From AV40 sp035568175 (lineage in GTDB: Bacteria; Verrucomicrobiota; Verrucomicrobiia; Chthoniobacterales; UBA10450), in NCBI GenBank assembly GCA_035568175.1, contig DATMON010000024.1, positions 111,510 to 175,509 of the forward strand: a stretch of 64,000 bases of DNA, written 5' to 3'. Positions 51,377 to 59,594 of the stretch are shown here, in pieces. The position numbers and the translations under genes are program-made. Position 1 is the first letter of the stretch. Each line of letters begins with the position of its first letter. The notes beneath the pieces are model-generated. The model had not been told where the DNA came from and ran no database searches. It saw only the letters and a list, made by a program, of their open reading frames with translations.

Positions 51377-52114
51377 TTAATAATCAAGTTTATACGCCTG
51401 GCGCAGACGCGCTTGTAAGGGATAAAGATAATTCGCATCGGTCACAGCGCCGTTTGTCTCCCGATTAACGAGCGGCGCCTCTTTGCCCAATCGCGTGCCG
51501 TACCAAGCGTGAAAGACGCTAGCCGCAACTGTTGGAAAATGAGGATGACCTACCGCAAATGCATCACAAAATTGAAGCGGATAACCGATCACGCCGAGTC
51601 CGGCATCCAACAAACGAATCGTGGCCGCCTCGCCGGTATCAAGGTCTTGCTGCACTTTCCGGAGCGTGACATTTCCGCCGAGATCGCCTTTATGAAACGT
51701 CATGAAATGAGGATGAACGTACCATCCATACCGGTTCGCCTTGTGGCTCACTCGAAAAATGCCGCCGGCCAGACGATTGTGGTCATCGAGCTTATCCGCG
51801 GTCAGTTCCAGCCATGTTGGCGCGAGCGGGTGCGCATCCGAGTCGAGTAAAACGATATAATCATAACGGGCATGCTCGGCGCCTAATTCTGCCGCATCGC
51901 CATGACTATGACCGCGCCGATTTGATTTTGCCGTCACAACGCGGACATCCGGTTGCGCGCCCAACCACTCGCGTGTGCCGTCGCGACTCCCGCGATCAAC
52001 GACGATCACTTCGTAAGATCGAGCCCCGATGAACTCGCGAACCTTTTCCACTAGAAGACGCACGAAGAAAAAGGTGTCGTAACTCACCGTCACGATGCTG
52101 ATCGGTCTTGGCAT
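51377..52114 (-). CDS. GT2-family glycosyltransferase
   Basis: The GT-A fold has 245 aa: ISIVTVSYDTFFFVRLLVEKV, VIVVDRGSRDGTREWL, NRRGHSHGDAAELGAEHARYDYIVLLDSDAHPLAPTW with the DSD metal site. The rest (GIFRVSHKANRYGWYVHPHFMTFHKGDL) resembles rhamnosyl- or abequosyl-type enzymes of O-antigen loci. It follows the 2OG oxygenase by 20 bp on the same strand and converges with the deacetylase. Confidence 0.87.
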   Translation of the reverse strand: MPRPISIVTVSYDTFFFVRLLVEKVREFIGARSYEVIVVDRGSRDGTREWLGAQPDVRVVTAKSNRRGHSHGDAAELGAEHARYDYIVLLDSDAHPLAPTWLELTADKLDDHNRLAGGIFRVSHKANRYGWYVHPHFMTFHKGDLGGNVTLRKVQQDLDTGEAATIRLLDAGLGVIGYPLQFCDAFAVGHPHFPTVAASVFHAWYGTRLGKEAPLVNRETNGAVTDANYLYPLQARLRQAYKLDY

Positions 52115-52134
52115 TTTCGGTTACTTACCTGGTG

Positions 52135-52905
52135 TCAGATTGCCGGCGTGAGAGTGCAGCGGAGATCTTGAATGAAGCGCTTGGCGCTGTTCACGCCCTC
52201 GCCAAGCCAGCCTTGATCGAGATAGTAAATCAGCATCAGGCTGTCACGCGTGCCATCCTCGTTTTTCATCTGACGCACGCTGTGCCAACTGTCCGACACG
52301 ACCGCGAAGCCGTAGCCGCTGTTTGGGGCGAATTCGAGTGTCTTAACCTCAACGAACGTGCCGTCCTGCTTCTTTTCGTGAAAGGTCGTGCCGAGATGAA
52401 GCTGTGAAGCATCACGCGGGAGGTAATACTGCGTGGTGATCGCTTTACGAAACGTGTCGCAATGGACCGAAATTTTGTAGCCGCCGACGTCGCGTAGAAG
52501 AATCCCCGCAGGGTGCAGTTTCAAATTTCTGGCCGGCTTTTGAAATCGGCACTCGAGAGCGGCGGCGAAGCGCTCTTTGTAAACGGCTTCGAGTTCCGGC
52601 GCCTTAAAAGCAGACGCGATGGCGCTCCAGATTTTTCTTTGCGGCTCCGGAAGTTTTCTCAACTGGGCGGTCCGCAGCTCCAGTTTGCGGCGCGCGCTGC
52701 GGCCACTGGGGAGTCGTGCATCGCTGTGGTTCAGTTCGCCGTAGTAACGCGTCTCCGGCAGGTTCGCGATGATTTGCGCGTAACAGCTGGGTGGAAACAC
52801 CGCGCAGAGCTGCAGATGGTCAAAAGGCTTTTCCGTCAGCGGGACTGTGCGCACCGCGTTGATCAGGTGATCGAGAATCTCCTCGGATGACACCGTGTCT
52901 GGCAT
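52135..52905 (-). CDS. 2-Oxoglutarate/Fe(II)-dependent oxygenase-like protein
   Basis: The 256 aa include a double-stranded beta-helix core: ISVHCDTFRKAITTQYYLP provides the H-x-D iron ligands, and VSDSWHSVRQMKNEDGTRDSLMLIYYL provides the distal His and the Arg that binds 2-oxoglutarate. FKAPELEAVYKERF precedes them. Oxygenases of this sort occur in surface-glycan loci and may hydroxylate a sugar, lipid or protein side chain; the substrate is unknown here. It is probably co-transcribed with the GT2 gene downstream. I chose the Met of MPDTVSSEE over a start 57 bp upstream that adds a poorly conserved leader. Confidence 0.78.
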   Translation of the reverse strand: MPDTVSSEEILDHLINAVRTVPLTEKPFDHLQLCAVFPPSCYAQIIANLPETRYYGELNHSDARLPSGRSARRKLELRTAQLRKLPEPQRKIWSAIASAFKAPELEAVYKERFAAALECRFQKPARNLKLHPAGILLRDVGGYKISVHCDTFRKAITTQYYLPRDASQLHLGTTFHEKKQDGTFVEVKTLEFAPNSGYGFAVVSDSWHSVRQMKNEDGTRDSLMLIYYLDQGWLGEGVNSAKRFIQDLRCTLTPAI

Positions 52906-53112
52906 CGGCACGCAATTGAACCGCGCAGCTCGGGTAACCGCAAGCGGCAATGTCCGGAACACGTCTCATCTATCGGGGATACGTGCAATTTCGCGCCAAA
53001 TATCCAAAATTGCTCTTGCCGGAGGTGGCACTTGGCTTTCCGTTCCATGCGTTTCCACCACCGTCGCTTGTCTCTCTCTATATTATATAGAGTTCACAAG
53101 CGCTTCCGACAC

Positions 53113-54072
53113 TTAAGAGCTTCCGATCCAAATCCCGACGAGGAACACCAACACTCCGCCGACAATTACTTGAAACGCGGCGCGGAGAAACGGCGTGTCC
53201 ATGTAACGGTTTCGGATCCAGCTAATTGCGAGAAGTTCGATTGCCACGATCACAACGGCGAGAGCCGTAGCGGTCCGAAAATTTGGAATCAAATACGGCA
53301 AGGTGTGACCAATTCCTCCGGCCGTGGTCATCAATCCGCAAACGAAACCACGAAGCAGTGGTTTGCCGCGACCGGTCAGGCTGCCGTCATCAGATGCTGC
53401 CTCAGCAAACCCCATTGAAATTCCCGCTCCAACACTGGCGGCCAGGCCGACCAAAAATGCGGCGTGAGTATTATGAGTCGCGAACGCTGCCGCAAAAACC
53501 GGTGCAAGAGTTGAGACGGAACCATCCATCAATCCCGCCAGTCCAGGCTGCACGATTTGCAGAACGAATAGTCGGCGATGGGCTTTGTCTTCTTCCGCTT
53601 CAACATCCGGAGTCAGTTGTTCGCGTTGGAGATCGTCCGCCAGCGTGACATGTCTTCGCTCCGCCTCAGCAAGATCTCCGAGTAACTTGCGCGTCGACGC
53701 GTCGCTGACTTTGCCGGCGGCACGCTCGTAAAACCGCTGGGTCTCTGTCTCCATTATTTCGGCGTGCTGTCGAACCGTTTTGATTCCCAACGGGCGGATA
53801 ATCCAGACCGGTTTGCGATGGACGAATCCCTTCACGTCTTCGCGACGGATCAGCGGAATGTGTTCTCCAAAGCGACGGCGATAATCCTCAATCAGTTTGC
53901 GGCGATGCTCATCCTCTTCCGCCTCCATTTCTTCAAAAATCTTGGCGGTCGCGGGGTAATCGGTTTTCAGCCCCGCGGCGAAGTCGGCATAAATGCGCGC
54001 GTCCGTTTCCTCGGAAGAAATTGCGAGCGCGAGAATTTCCTGTTCCGAAAGATCCCTGAAATTTTTAGCCAC
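53113..54072 (-). CDS. mbfA: MbfA-type membrane ferritin/VIT1 iron exporter
   Basis: The 319 aa combine two modules. Residues 1 to about 165 are a ferritin-like four-helix bundle with a di-iron site: EETDARIY, EEMEAEEDEH, EIMETETQRFYERA and LAEAERRH (the E-x-x-H pairs). Residues 170 to 319 are a VIT1/CCC1 transporter with GLAGLMDGSVSTLAPVFAAAF and GAGISMGFAEAASDDGSLTGRG, plus four to five helices. This is the plan of MbfA, which exports ferrous iron and protects against peroxide in rhizobia. In that group it is controlled by Irr; no operator is visible here. It is a plausible iron and oxidative-stress gene. Confidence 0.93.
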   Translation of the reverse strand: MAKNFRDLSEQEILALAISSEETDARIYADFAAGLKTDYPATAKIFEEMEAEEDEHRRKLIEDYRRRFGEHIPLIRREDVKGFVHRKPVWIIRPLGIKTVRQHAEIMETETQRFYERAAGKVSDASTRKLLGDLAEAERRHVTLADDLQREQLTPDVEAEEDKAHRRLFVLQIVQPGLAGLMDGSVSTLAPVFAAAFATHNTHAAFLVGLAASVGAGISMGFAEAASDDGSLTGRGKPLLRGFVCGLMTTAGGIGHTLPYLIPNFRTATALAVVIVAIELLAISWIRNRYMDTPFLRAAFQVIVGGVLVFLVGIWIGSS

Positions 54073-54109
54073 GGTATTTTCCTAACGCGATGCCAGAAGG
54101 ATGTGAATA

Positions 54110-55345
54110 TTATTTCGTCGCAAACTCAGGACCTGATGAAGGCGCCGCGGTCGGCGCCGCCGCAATACGAACAACGTCGCCGGTCACAAGTGAGTCGGCG
54201 GGATTGAGAATCACTTTATCCGACGGCGTAACGCCCTGGACAATTTCGATCGACGTCCCGAAGTCGCGCCCCACTTTGATGTCGCGGAGTTCGACAGTGT
54301 TATCGGGTTTTACCACTCCCACTTGCAAGCCCTGCGCACGGAACAACAACGTGTTATTCGGCAAGGTAACCAGTTGGCCTAACTGGCCCGAAGCCAGGCG
54401 CGCCTGCGCGTAACTACCGGGTTGAATCTCGTTGTTCGGATTGTCGACGTGAAGCTCGACCAGCAACGTCCGGGAATTTGCCGCGATCGACTCCGACGTG
54501 GTGGCAACTTTGGCCGGAATTGTTTTGCCTCCAAGATCAGGAAAGACCACATCGATCGTTTGGTCGACGTGAATATCGGTGGCGTTAGCCTGCGGGACGC
54601 GGAAATAGATGCGGAGCGGATTCGTTTGCTGGATATGAAACATTTCCATGCCTGTGTTGTTCGCGACGATCAGGTCGCCGACGTTCGTATTGCGCGCGGT
54701 GATGATGCCGGGGAATGGCGCAGTGACACGTTTGAATGCGACCTGCTGTTCGAGAACGCGAAGATTCGCAGCAAAGGCATCCGCGTTGGCCTTAGTCGTT
54801 GCTTCTGCAGTGGCTGTGTTCTGGGCGTCGAGTTCGGAGACGACACCTTCGTGCCATAACTTCTGCCATTTCTCGTTTGTAATTTTGGCCAGGTCGTAAC
54901 TTTTTTGTGCCAGCGCGGCCTGGGAGCGTGCTTGCTCGAGTTGATGATCCAGGTCCGGCGTATCGATTTCGGCCAGCAACTGATCTTGCTCGACATGGGC
55001 GCCGATGTCCACGGCCCAGCTTTTCAGATAACCGTTCACTCGAGAGAAGATACTCGCTTCCTGCCACGGCTTAACTTCTGCCGGCAACATCAGTCCGTCC
55101 CCAGACGTGCCAACGTTCGGCGAAACAACGGAGACATTCGGGACCGCGAGTTGTTTTGTGTCGATTGTTGCTTGCCGGCGCTGTGACAATCGCGGCAACA
55201 CACCGGCGAGCACGGCAAGAAGCAACAAGACGACTCCAACAACAATCAAGCGACGTGCGCCGCGTGTTCCCAAGAACGGGGGTTTTCCGGTGGACTGTTC
55301 CTTGTGTCCAATTAACCAATTGCTACTAAGTGCGGTTGTATTCAT
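54110..55345 (-). CDS. RND periplasmic adaptor (HlyD/membrane-fusion protein)
   Basis: The 411-aa protein starts with a membrane anchor (RRLIVVGVVLLLLAVLAGVLP). A lipoyl half (AEVKPWQEASIFSRVNGYLKSWAVDIGAHVEQDQLLAEID) and a helical hairpin (LEQARSQAALAQKSYDLAKIT) follow. The second lipoyl half (FKRVTAPFPGIITARNTNVGDLI) and beta-barrel with the membrane-proximal domain (VVKPDNTVELRDIKVGRDFG) close it. It links the inner-membrane pump with an outer-membrane channel. The RND permease gene lies 14 bp upstream in the same transcript. No TolC-like gene is in the window. Confidence 0.93.
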   Translation of the reverse strand: MNTTALSSNWLIGHKEQSTGKPPFLGTRGARRLIVVGVVLLLLAVLAGVLPRLSQRRQATIDTKQLAVPNVSVVSPNVGTSGDGLMLPAEVKPWQEASIFSRVNGYLKSWAVDIGAHVEQDQLLAEIDTPDLDHQLEQARSQAALAQKSYDLAKITNEKWQKLWHEGVVSELDAQNTATAEATTKANADAFAANLRVLEQQVAFKRVTAPFPGIITARNTNVGDLIVANNTGMEMFHIQQTNPLRIYFRVPQANATDIHVDQTIDVVFPDLGGKTIPAKVATTSESIAANSRTLLVELHVDNPNNEIQPGSYAQARLASGQLGQLVTLPNNTLLFRAQGLQVGVVKPDNTVELRDIKVGRDFGTSIEIVQGVTPSDKVILNPADSLVTGDVVRIAAAPTAAPSSGPEFATK

Positions 55346-55359
55346 AAGACGTTTCTTCG

Positions 55360-58300
55360 TTAGGCTGCGGGAACGGCGGCGGCCGATCCTGATGAAGGAC
55401 TTGTTTGTTCCGGTTTGGAACTGCGTCCGTGCAAAAGACTGAAGACGACCGGGACAAACAACAGCGTCGCGACAGTCGCGATCGCTAGTCCGCCGATGAC
55501 CCCGCGGCCGAGCGGCGCATTTTGCTCGCCGCCTTCACCAAGGCCGAGCGCCATCGGCAACATGCCGATGATCATCGCGAGCGCGGTCATTAAAACCGGA
55601 CGGAGACGGGTCGTGCCCGCTTCCCAAGCGGCGTGCAATGGATCCAATCCGTCGTCGAGTCGTTGACGCGCGAAAGTTACGACAAGGACTGAGTTCGCCG
55701 TCGCGACCCCCATGCACATGATCGCGCCCATCATCGCTGGCACGCTCAGTGTTGTGCCGGTGACGTAAAGTCCCCAGATCACACCCGCCAGTGCGCCGGT
55801 CAACGCAGTTAGAATAATGAAAGGATCGAGCCAGCTCTGAAAGTTTACGACGAGCAGCAGGTAGATGAGCGCGACCGCTGCGATCAAACCAATGCCCAGT
55901 CCGATGAAACTGGAATTCATGGTCAACGCTTGACCGCGCAACATGATCGAAGTGCCGCGCGGCAAAGTTTTTTGGGCTTGGGCAATGATCGGTTTGATGT
56001 CACCAATCACGCCACCGAGATCGCGTTTGGAAATTCCGCCGAAGATATCGACCACTGGCAGAATATTGTAGTGCGAGTAAATCGGCTGGCTGTTCGTGCG
56101 AGTAAATGATGTCAGGTTGGTCAAGAGCTGCCCGTTGGCCGCGCCCGGTTGGCCCGCGCTCACCGGCAATGATTGAAGTGCGTTGAGGGATGCCACGCGA
56201 TATTCGGGAGCGCGCACGCTCACGAGATATTGAACGCCAGTGGTCTGATCGACCCAGTAGCTCGGCGCGGTTTGACCGCTCCCGCTCAAACTCAACAGCA
56301 CCGAACCGGCGACATCGCGCTCGGTAAGTCCGACGCCGGCCGCTTTCGTTCGATCGACGGTAAACTGGAGTCGTTGCAAGTGAGCAGGTTGCTGGACACG
56401 AATGTCAACCGCGCCGGTGACGCTCCGAAGCTTTTGCGCGAGCGCGGCGGCGATCTTATGATCGGTCGCCAGGTCGCGGCCAAGAATTTGAATATCGAAC
56501 GGCGCCGGTAATCCGAAGTTAATCGTCTGCGTGACGATGTCCGCCGGCAGAAAATAAAACTCAGAGCCCGGGAATTTCTGGTGGAGATCGAGCCGCAACT
56601 GCCTCACGTAATCTGCGGTAGGCTTATGGTCTTGTTGCAGCGCGACGAGTATGTCGGCATCCGCTGGTCCAGCTGTGCCGGTGTTGTTGTAGCTCAAATT
56701 AATTCCGGAGTTGGGAATGCCGATATTGTCGATCATGCCTTGAAGTTCCTTCGCGGGTATCCGTTGTCTGATGACGGCTTCCACTTGATCGACCAGCTTG
56801 GCTGTCTCTTCGACCCGCGTTCCGGCAAGCGCGCGCACGTGCAATTCAAATGACCCCGCATCCACCGCCGGGAAGAAATCCTGGCCGAGAAATGGCACCA
56901 GGACCCAAGAACCTGCGCAGAGCGCGAGAAATACGGCCGCAAAAGCAACACGGCGCGTCAGGACTTTGCCTAACAAGTCATGGTAACCGGTGCGCATGCG
57001 CTCGAATCCGTGTTCAAAGAGTTGCCGGATTGCAACGAACGGGCGCATCCAGAGTGCAACGTGATCTTCGCCGCTTCCATCACCAGACGGATTCGATTCG
57101 TCCTCTCGATGGTGGTTGCGCTCGAACCACATGATCAGCGTCGGCACGAGCGTGCGCGACAGAATGTAAGATGCGGCGACGGCGAACATGACCGCTTCGG
57201 CCAAAGGCACGAACAAATAACGCGCCACTCCCGAAAGGAGGAACATCGGGACAAACACGATGCAGATGCAAAGCGTCGATACGAACGCGGGCAGCGCGAT
57301 TTCGCCTGCCCCCTTGAGAATGGCGTCCTCCAATTTTTCTCCCAGACTCATATGACGTTCGACGTTTTCAATCGTCACCGTCGCGTCATCGACCAGGATG
57401 CCGACAGCCAAGGCGAGGCCGCCAAGCGTCATCAGATTAATCGTTTCGCCGATCAGACTCAGCACGGCGATCGATGCCAGCACAGAAAGTGGAATTGATA
57501 TGGCAATGATGATCGTGCTGCGCCAGGAACCGAGAAACAAAAGGATCATCAGCGCGGTCAACGCAGCGGCGATGACACCTTCTCGCACGACGCCACTAAC
57601 TGCGGCGCGGACAAACAGTGATTGATCTCCGAACTCTTTTACGTTGATCGCCGTCGTAACCGTTTTCAAAACATTCGCCATTGCCTGTTTGGCGCCGGAT
57701 ACGACGCTGAGCGTGGAAGCAGTGCCGCTCTTGAAAACGCTCATCAAAGTGCTGCGAACCCCATCCTGCCGCACAATATTTTGTTGCGGATCGTAACCGT
57801 CACGCACCTGCGCGACGTCGCCGACTGTAATCTGCGTGCCATCGACGACTTTGATCGGCAGCTCGTTGAGATTGTCGATCTTCGTGGGGAAGGTGTTGAT
57901 GTCGATCGGATATTGAAGCGCGCCAAACTTGGTCGTGCCGCTGGGGAAAACGAGCGCCTGATTGTTGATCGCGGTCGTGACATCACTCTGCGTCAGGTTT
58001 TTTTCCTGAAGTTTTCTCGGATCGAGATCGACCGAGACGAGCCGCGGTTTGCCCCCGAAAGGATAAGGAATCGCGATACCTGGAACGCTGACCAGACCGA
58101 CGCGAATCTGATTGAGCGAGATGTCGAAAGTCTGTTGTTCGGAAAGTGTGTTGCTGCCGATGCCGTATTGCAGAACGGGAACGGTGGCGGCGTCGTACTG
58201 AATGATGAGCGGTGGCGTGGCGCCGGGTGGAAGCTGTTTCAGAATTGTTTGCGAAACCGCCGTGACTTGCGCGACGGCCGTTGAAATCGTCACGCCCGGC

Positions 58301-58590
58301 TGAAAATAAAGTTTGATGATCCCGATGCTGTCGTAGGAGGTGGACTCGATGTGCTCGATGTTATTGACCGTGGTAGTGAGCGCGCGTTCCTGCGTGTATA
58401 TGATGCGCTGCTCGATCTCGCGAGCGCTGAGCCCGGTGTAATTCCAGATGATACTGACGACCGGAATGTTGATTGACGGAAAGATGTCCGTCGGCGTTTT
58501 CATCAGAACAAACGGCGTGACCAAGAGTAGAAGCAACGCTGCTACCACAAAGGTGTAAGGCCGATTTAGAGCTAAACGTATAATCCACAT
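55360..58590 (-). CDS. RND-family multidrug efflux permease
   Basis: The 1076 aa have the AcrB/MexF plan: helix 1 followed by DIFPSINIPVVSIIWNYTGLSAREIEQRI, a large periplasmic porter domain, six helices with GGLALAVGILVDDATVTIENVERH (the proton-relay Asp-Asp pair), a second porter domain, and a second set of helices with MGAIMCMGVATANSVLVVTFARQ. ALAMIIGMLPMALGLGEGGEQNAPLGRGVIGG closes the core. It exports hydrophobic or amphiphilic compounds using the proton motive force. The stop codon lies inside one TCGTTAGGC word (complement). Just upstream is the left copy of the duplicated element at 58632. Confidence 0.95.
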   Translation of the reverse strand: MWIIRLALNRPYTFVVAALLLLLVTPFVLMKTPTDIFPSINIPVVSIIWNYTGLSAREIEQRIIYTQERALTTTVNNIEHIESTSYDSIGIIKLYFQPGVTISTAVAQVTAVSQTILKQLPPGATPPLIIQYDAATVPVLQYGIGSNTLSEQQTFDISLNQIRVGLVSVPGIAIPYPFGGKPRLVSVDLDPRKLQEKNLTQSDVTTAINNQALVFPSGTTKFGALQYPIDINTFPTKIDNLNELPIKVVDGTQITVGDVAQVRDGYDPQQNIVRQDGVRSTLMSVFKSGTASTLSVVSGAKQAMANVLKTVTTAINVKEFGDQSLFVRAAVSGVVREGVIAAALTALMILLFLGSWRSTIIIAISIPLSVLASIAVLSLIGETINLMTLGGLALAVGILVDDATVTIENVERHMSLGEKLEDAILKGAGEIALPAFVSTLCICIVFVPMFLLSGVARYLFVPLAEAVMFAVAASYILSRTLVPTLIMWFERNHHREDESNPSGDGSGEDHVALWMRPFVAIRQLFEHGFERMRTGYHDLLGKVLTRRVAFAAVFLALCAGSWVLVPFLGQDFFPAVDAGSFELHVRALAGTRVEETAKLVDQVEAVIRQRIPAKELQGMIDNIGIPNSGINLSYNNTGTAGPADADILVALQQDHKPTADYVRQLRLDLHQKFPGSEFYFLPADIVTQTINFGLPAPFDIQILGRDLATDHKIAAALAQKLRSVTGAVDIRVQQPAHLQRLQFTVDRTKAAGVGLTERDVAGSVLLSLSGSGQTAPSYWVDQTTGVQYLVSVRAPEYRVASLNALQSLPVSAGQPGAANGQLLTNLTSFTRTNSQPIYSHYNILPVVDIFGGISKRDLGGVIGDIKPIIAQAQKTLPRGTSIMLRGQALTMNSSFIGLGIGLIAAVALIYLLLVVNFQSWLDPFIILTALTGALAGVIWGLYVTGTTLSVPAMMGAIMCMGVATANSVLVVTFARQRLDDGLDPLHAAWEAGTTRLRPVLMTALAMIIGMLPMALGLGEGGEQNAPLGRGVIGGLAIATVATLLFVPVVFSLLHGRSSKPEQTSPSSGSAAAVPAA

Positions 58591-58631
58591 AACGCAGTCA
58601 GGTTAATTCTGGTGGCGGTGCAGCCGCTACC

Positions 58632-58695
58632 GCGCGTGTGGAGGATTTATGGTTGCCACTCGCGGGGTGAATCGTGTTCCCTCGTTGGGGGTACC
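58632..58695 (-). promoter_or_regulatory. Duplicated upstream element, copy A (before the RND gene)
   Basis: These 64 bp align without gaps to 59431-59494 at about 48 of 64 positions. Both copies lie upstream of minus-strand genes. Read on the minus strand the shared parts are TACCCC, AACGAGGGA, TCACCCC, GAGT-GCAA and AAATCC. It ends 41 bp before the RND start. A common promoter or operator is the simplest reading; a REP-like repeat is the alternative. Confidence 0.55.
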
Positions 58696-58752
58696 CCGCT
58701 ACCACAAATGGGTAAGACCTATTGAGGCCTAACGAATTGTCGAGATGACAGG

Positions 58753-59124
58753 TTAGTCCTTGCCAACTGACGCGAAGTCGGATCCGCGTTGCGAACTCAT
58801 TACTGGTTTCAGCTGCGAAACGATTGCTTCCTTGCTTGTGGTTCCGAATATCCCGATCCGCACTTCCCCGTCGCTGAAATATAAAATCGTCGGAAGACAC
58901 CGAATCCCGTACCACAACCCGAGGTTGGGACTGCGATCGAGCTGGACGCGGGCGACCTTCAAAAGATCGACAAACTCATCGGCAATTTCCGCCAAAGCTC
59001 CGTCCATCATCATGGAAGGAAGGCTCCATCCAGTGCCAAACTCGACCAGCACGGGTTGAGTGGATTTCAGAACTTCGTTCTCGAAGTTCGATTCATTAAT
59101 ATCAATGGTCGGTTTCATACTCAT
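58753..59124 (-). CDS. Thioredoxin-fold protein lacking the CXXC motif
   Basis: The 123-aa protein has thioredoxin order: N-terminal strand, VLVEFGTGWSLPSMMMDGALAEIADEF, ARVQLDRSPNLGLWYGIRCLPTILYFSDGEV with the cis-Pro, and a final helix. At the active site the usual W-C-G-P-C is W-S-L-P-S, so neither redox Cys is there. The one Cys sits just before the cis-Pro. It cannot act as a normal dithiol reductase. It may be a chaperone-like or binding version. It lies 7 bp after the small CxxC gene, on the same strand, so the two may act together. Confidence 0.85.
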   Translation of the reverse strand: MSMKPTIDINESNFENEVLKSTQPVLVEFGTGWSLPSMMMDGALAEIADEFVDLLKVARVQLDRSPNLGLWYGIRCLPTILYFSDGEVRIGIFGTTSKEAIVSQLKPVMSSQRGSDFASVGKD

Positions 59125-59131
59125 CGCGTTT

Positions 59132-59344
59132 TCAGTAGTCGTCTACGTGGCCGACGAAAGGTAACGCTTGCATCCCCACGGTATTCGAGCGCCGGGTAAG
59201 ACCGAGCAGTTCAGCCAGACGTACCTCGTAAGAGTCGCAGGTCGGGCACTCACCGTCGGGCTTAACCCATTCCGGATGTTGAACACGCAAATCCTCATGG
59301 ATCTGCCGCTGAAGCTCGGAATATGAATGAATCTCGTTAGGCAT
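59132..59344 (-). CDS. Small CxxC protein, 70 aa
   Basis: The protein has a polar N-terminal helix (SYSELQRQIHEDLRVQHPEW) followed by GECPTCDSYEVRLAELLGL. The only two cysteines form a C-P-T-C motif that could bind metal or do redox chemistry. No known family is recognised. Its start codons (MPNEI) contain the TCGTTAGGC word on the complement. The neighbouring thioredoxin-like protein lacks its own CXXC; whether this peptide supplies one is open. A copy of the duplicated 64-bp element lies 86 bp upstream. Confidence 0.6.
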   Translation of the reverse strand: MPNEIHSYSELQRQIHEDLRVQHPEWVKPDGECPTCDSYEVRLAELLGLTRRSNTVGMQALPFVGHVDDY

Positions 59345-59430
59345 GGTAAGTTCCTCTGTGAAGGTTCAAGTCGAAAACCAATTTGTCCTCACGTCTCAGA
59401 CTATCGTTCGCAGTCCTGCAGCCGCCATTG

Positions 59431-59494
59431 GTGCGTGCGCGGGATTTTTGTTTGCTACTCCAGGGGTGATACGGGATCCCTCGTTTGGGGTAGG
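59431..59494 (-). promoter_or_regulatory. Duplicated upstream element, copy B (before the small CxxC gene)
   Basis: This is the partner of 58632-58695. The similarity may extend another dozen bases to a shared TGCAGCCGC with one gap. It lies in a 250-bp gap (59345-59594) that holds no gene. Its distance to the start of the CxxC gene is 86 bp. A spacing difference of 45 bp between the two copies and their genes means a fixed core promoter position is not proven. Confidence 0.55.
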
Positions 59495-59594
59495 AGCGCA
59501 CCTGCGTTGAGATCGACATCGTCTTCGAAATCGCATCCTCCATTGCTAATTAGGACCGGCCTGGAAGCGTTCTGGTTACAAATCGACCGCGCAG

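Noticed and set aside
57622..58284. 220-codon plus-strand frame opposite the RND permease
   Set aside because: The RND reading frame is intact over the region, and the opposite frame has no recognisable protein features.
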